The notes under the pieces were generated by a model that ran no database searches, had not been told where the DNA came from, and was given only the letters and a program-made list of their open reading frames with translations. This document shows positions 6,499-8,519 of a stretch of 8,519 bases of DNA, in pieces. The stretch is from Desulfonema limicola (lineage in GTDB: Bacteria > Desulfobacterota > Desulfobacteria > Desulfobacterales > DYRC01). The position numbers and the translations under genes were made by a program. How positions within the stretch are numbered: the stretch's first letter is position 1; each line of letters begins with the position of its first letter. The stretch spans positions 1-8,519 of the forward strand of contig DYRC01000170.1 of the NCBI GenBank assembly GCA_020718925.1. The letters are read 5' to 3'.

Positions 6499-6914
6499 AA
6501 TTCCACCTTCTTTTCAACAACCAGTCGGATAAATTCTTCAGGCAGATCTTTGAAATTCACAAGCTCCACATGCGCCGGAATCGGAAGTTCCTCCAAATCC
6601 TCTTTCAAACATGCCAATATTGACGGTCTGGGAAGCGAATCAGCAAAATAGCCAATATCGTAATCCGAGCGATCCGAAGCTTCTCCTGATGCGCGGGAGC
6701 CGAATAAAAACAGATCCGCATCACATGATTCAAATGCCTTCAATACCATACGTTGAATTACTTCTTTTTCATGCCAAATCGTAACGCCATCTTTATCCAT
6801 GACCCGGTAGCCCTGCTTTTTATAGGGCTGCCACTCTTTTTTTTTTTCCGAAAAAGAAGTTCCGTTCAACCGGATGGCTTTGCTTGAAATAAGAATGGTC
6901 GGCATTTTTCTCAC
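6462..6914 (-). CDS. Minimal nucleotidyltransferase (MNT, HI0073/MntA-like; probable antitoxin of the HEPN protein)
   Basis: The core is the pol-beta nucleotidyltransferase fold. G72-S73 is followed after ten residues by D84-Y85-D86, an exact GSX10DXD motif. A third acidic position is E117 in 'HVELVNF', where many relatives have Asp. MntA-type proteins transfer AMP to a Tyr of their HEPN partner and so neutralise it, and that partner is encoded next with overlapping frames. The start is uncertain. The frame is open from a GTG at 6914 that overlaps the gatA stop; an ATG at 6905 is also possible. An ATG at 6800 would give 112 residues, close to the usual family size, and begins just before the recognisable domain ('DKDGVTIWHEKEV'). 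The first 38 residues (Lys-rich, with an A11 tract) match nothing I know and could be a real extension or untranslated spacer. Confidence 0.9.
   Translation of the reverse strand: MRKMPTILISSKAIRLNGTSFSEKKKEWQPYKKQGYRVMDKDGVTIWHEKEVIQRMVLKAFESCDADLFLFGSRASGEASDRSDYDIGYFADSLPRPSILACLKEDLEELPIPAHVELVNFKDLPEEFIRLVVEKKVELWKKKSENSLFT
6806..6832 (+). other. Hairpin with adjacent T tract near the nucleotidyltransferase start
   Basis: Read on the plus strand, a 9-bp stem (6806-6814 with 6824-6832, one G-T wobble) closes a 9-nt loop. Four bases later a run of 11 T follows (6837-6847), which resembles an intrinsic terminator for plus-strand transcription. On the minus strand the same stem is 6 bp plus 2 bp around an A-C mismatch, and it would sit just upstream of the ATG at 6800. 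No plus-strand gene ends here. It may block antisense transcription, act as RNA structure near the start, or be chance. Confidence 0.3.
6837..6847 (-). repeat. A11 homopolymer at the 5' end of the nucleotidyltransferase frame
   Basis: Eleven consecutive A on the minus strand encode the KKK of 'SEKKKEW' (residues 22-28) if translation starts at 6914 or 6905. It is the longest single-base run I noticed in the window. A one-base change, or slippage by polymerase or ribosome, would break the frame for the upstream starts but not for the ATG at 6800. Confidence 0.85.
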
Positions 6915-8368
6915 ATCGGTTTTCGTTTATGAAATTCTGTTGCCTGTTCAAAATTATACGCGGCTTTGAACAGCATTTCCTCATTAAAATGACTTGCCAT
7001 AAGCTGAAGTCCGATGGGCAGCCCGTCTTTGGAAAATCCGCAAGGCACAGACATTGCCGGAATACCCGCCAGATTTGCCGAAAGTGTAAAAATATCGGAT
7101 AAATACATCGTCAGCGGATCATCGGCATTTTCTCCGATGGCAAATGCAGGCGCAGGCGCAACCGGCGATAAAATCAGATCGCAGGTCTCAAATGCCTGTT
7201 TGAAATCTTCCATAATCAGGGTGCGAACTTGCGAGGCTTTGCCGTAATACGCATCATAATAACCTGCGGATAAGCAATATGTTCCGATGACGATTCTGCG
7301 CTGAACTTCCAAGCCGAAGCCTTGAGAACGGGTGCTGCGATACATTTCAAGCAAATCTTTTTGGGATTTGTCTCTGAATCCGTATTTCACGCCGTCATAG
7401 CGGGCAAGATTGGAACTGGCTTCGCACGGCGCAATCACATAATACACCGCCACCACATACGGCGTATGGGGCAAAGACACCTCAAACAATTCCGCGCCCA
7501 AATCTTCCAATGTTTTTACCGAATGTTCCATTGCCTGCTTTACGTCCGGATGAAGTCCTTCTGCCGCATGATATTCACGCGGAAGACCGATCCGCATTCC
7601 CTTCAAGCCCGGTTTCAATGAAGCGGTATAATCCGGCACCTCTTTGGGAACCGAAGTCGAATCCGCAGGATCATAACCTGCTATCGCATTCATCATCATC
7701 GCGCAATCTGTAACGCTTTTTGTCAAAGGTCCGATCTGATCCAAAGAAGAGGCATACGCCACCAAGCCGAACCGGGACACGCGTCCATACGTCGGCTTCA
7801 TTCCTACTACGCCGCAATGAGACGCAGGCTGCCGGATTGAGCCGCCGGTATCTGACCCCAGAGAACCCATTGCCGAATCCGCCGCCACAGAAGCTGCTGA
7901 TCCGCCGCTTGACCCGCCCGGAATCCGGTTTATATCCCAAGGGTTGCGTGTAAGTTTTATGGCAGAATTTTCCGTAGAAGACCCCATTGCAAATTCATCC
8001 ATATTTACCTTGCCCAAAATGACCGCGCCTTGGTCTTTTAATCTGCGAATCACGGCAGCATCATACGGGGGAACAAAATTGTGAAGAATCTTGGAAGCGC
8101 AGGTGGTCAGCAGCCCTTTGGTGCAGATCAGATCTTTGATGGACAAAGGGATTCCGGTCAGAGGCGATACGCGCCCTTCGGCAATCGCTTTATCTGCCGC
8201 TTTCGCGCTTTCCATTGCCGAATCTTTTGCCACTGTAACATAAGCCCCAATTTTATCATCTGTTGCCTCTATACGGTCTATAACAGCACGGGTAAGTTCC
8301 TGTGAAGAAATTTCTTTGTTACGCAACAGCTCGCCTGCTTTTTCAATGCTCAGTTCATGCAGCGTCAT
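6911..8368 (-). CDS. gatA: Asp-tRNA(Asn)/Glu-tRNA(Gln) amidotransferase subunit A (485 residues)
   Basis: GatA is the glutaminase of the GatCAB complex. It releases ammonia from glutamine, and GatB uses it to convert Glu-tRNA(Gln) or Asp-tRNA(Asn) to the amidated form in the cytoplasm. The amidase-signature Ser-cisSer-Lys triad is complete: K78 in 'SIKD', S153 in 'GGSSGG' and S177 in 'GSDTGGSIRQP', each one residue before the S. aureus GatA positions (K79, S154, S178). 'GKVNMDEFAMGSS-TENSA' (119-135), typical of GatA rather than other amidases, supports the assignment, as does 'NRIPGGSSGG'. The length is normal. The ATG has AAGGAA 5 nt upstream. The preceding frame ends 20 bp before it and is not gatC, and gatB does not follow, so the complex is encoded in pieces. 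The stop overlaps the possible GTG start of the nucleotidyltransferase gene. Confidence 0.97.
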   Translation of the reverse strand: MTLHELSIEKAGELLRNKEISSQELTRAVIDRIEATDDKIGAYVTVAKDSAMESAKAADKAIAEGRVSPLTGIPLSIKDLICTKGLLTTCASKILHNFVPPYDAAVIRRLKDQGAVILGKVNMDEFAMGSSTENSAIKLTRNPWDINRIPGGSSGGSAASVAADSAMGSLGSDTGGSIRQPASHCGVVGMKPTYGRVSRFGLVAYASSLDQIGPLTKSVTDCAMMMNAIAGYDPADSTSVPKEVPDYTASLKPGLKGMRIGLPREYHAAEGLHPDVKQAMEHSVKTLEDLGAELFEVSLPHTPYVVAVYYVIAPCEASSNLARYDGVKYGFRDKSQKDLLEMYRSTRSQGFGLEVQRRIVIGTYCLSAGYYDAYYGKASQVRTLIMEDFKQAFETCDLILSPVAPAPAFAIGENADDPLTMYLSDIFTLSANLAGIPAMSVPCGFSKDGLPIGLQLMASHFNEEMLFKAAYNFEQATEFHKRKPM

Positions 8369-8388
8369 GGTTGTTCCTTAGCTCCTCT

Positions 8389-8519
8389 TTAAAATTCTTT
8401 AGGTATGAATTTTTTATCATTGAGAATTTTCACATTTTCCCCTTTCTGAGCAATGACAAACAAGCCCTGACGGTAAGCGAATTTATCCGCCCCGCCGTCT
8501 ATCACGATTCCGGCAACCG
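8389..8519 (-). CDS. C-terminal end of an unrecognised protein (42 residues visible, runs off the right edge)
   Basis: Only one minus-strand frame is open from the window edge to a TAA at 8391-8389. It encodes 'VAGIVIDGGADKFAY', then 'RQGLFVIAQKGENVKI' and ends 'LNDKKFIPKEF'. The pattern 'A-x-R-x-GLFVI-Q-GENV-ILND-KF-P' reminds me of the C-terminus of coiled-coil or PD-(D/E)XK-like proteins annotated as DUF3782 or hypothetical in cyanobacteria and deltaproteobacteria, in which the stretch forms the last strands of the fold. This is a recollection, not a search result. It is not GatC, which normally precedes gatA. It lies 20 bp before gatA on the same strand, so co-transcription is likely. Confidence 0.7.
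   Translation of the reverse strand, partial: VAGIVIDGGADKFAYRQGLFVIAQKGENVKILNDKKFIPKEF

Noticed and set aside
6953..6958. A perfect TATAAT on the minus strand inside the gatA end, about 40 bp before the nucleotidyltransferase frame, as an internal promoter
   Set aside because: No recognisable -35 element lies 16-18 bp upstream and it is not an extended -10. In AT-rich coding DNA a lone hexamer is weak evidence, though it is worth checking by start mapping.

Overview
All ten recognisable genes lie on the minus strand, so the window reads from its high-coordinate end to its low-coordinate end. Neighbouring genes overlap or sit 2 to 48 bp apart, which looks like one long transcription unit, possibly with internal promoters. 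I see no supported gene on the plus strand and no tRNA, rRNA, CRISPR array or insertion sequence. The gene content and protein style suggest a Gram-negative, probably sulfate-reducing, deltaproteobacterium (Desulfobacterota/Desulfobacterales). The reasons are a large soluble PAS/GAF hybrid histidine kinase of a type I associate with that group, an endonuclease-type MutL, a GatA, and a secreted NHL-repeat protein. This placement is inference from memory, not from a search.

Reading order: (1) the last 42 residues of an unrecognised protein (8519-8389); (2) gatA, the amidase subunit of the Asp-/Glu-tRNA amidotransferase (8368-6911); (3) a nucleotidyltransferase/HEPN pair of the HI0073/HI0074 (MntA-HepT-like) type, with overlapping frames (6914-6462 and 6498-6088); (4) a 60-residue unrecognised protein whose end overlaps mutL (6091-5909); (5) mutL, with intact ATPase and endonuclease motifs (5933-4209); (6) a soluble hybrid histidine kinase with a stump of a receiver domain at its N-terminus (4206-1600); (7) a 221-residue protein with a probable winged helix and a C-terminal membrane hairpin (1603-938); (8) a 97-residue HNH endonuclease-like protein (933-640); (9) the first 197 residues of an exported NHL-repeat beta-propeller protein, running off the left edge (591-1).

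The window mixes housekeeping genes (gatA, mutL) with accessory ones. A probable toxin-antitoxin pair is threaded between gatA and the mutL block with almost no spacer. Downstream of mutL, the kinase, the membrane-anchored winged-helix protein and the HNH protein are packed at stop/start overlaps or within a few bases, which implies coupled expression and perhaps a shared signalling role. No gene product here is unprecedented. The least explained elements are the membrane winged-helix protein, the 60-residue protein before mutL, the receiver stump in the kinase, and the uncertain 5' end of the nucleotidyltransferase gene, which holds an A11 tract and a hairpin.
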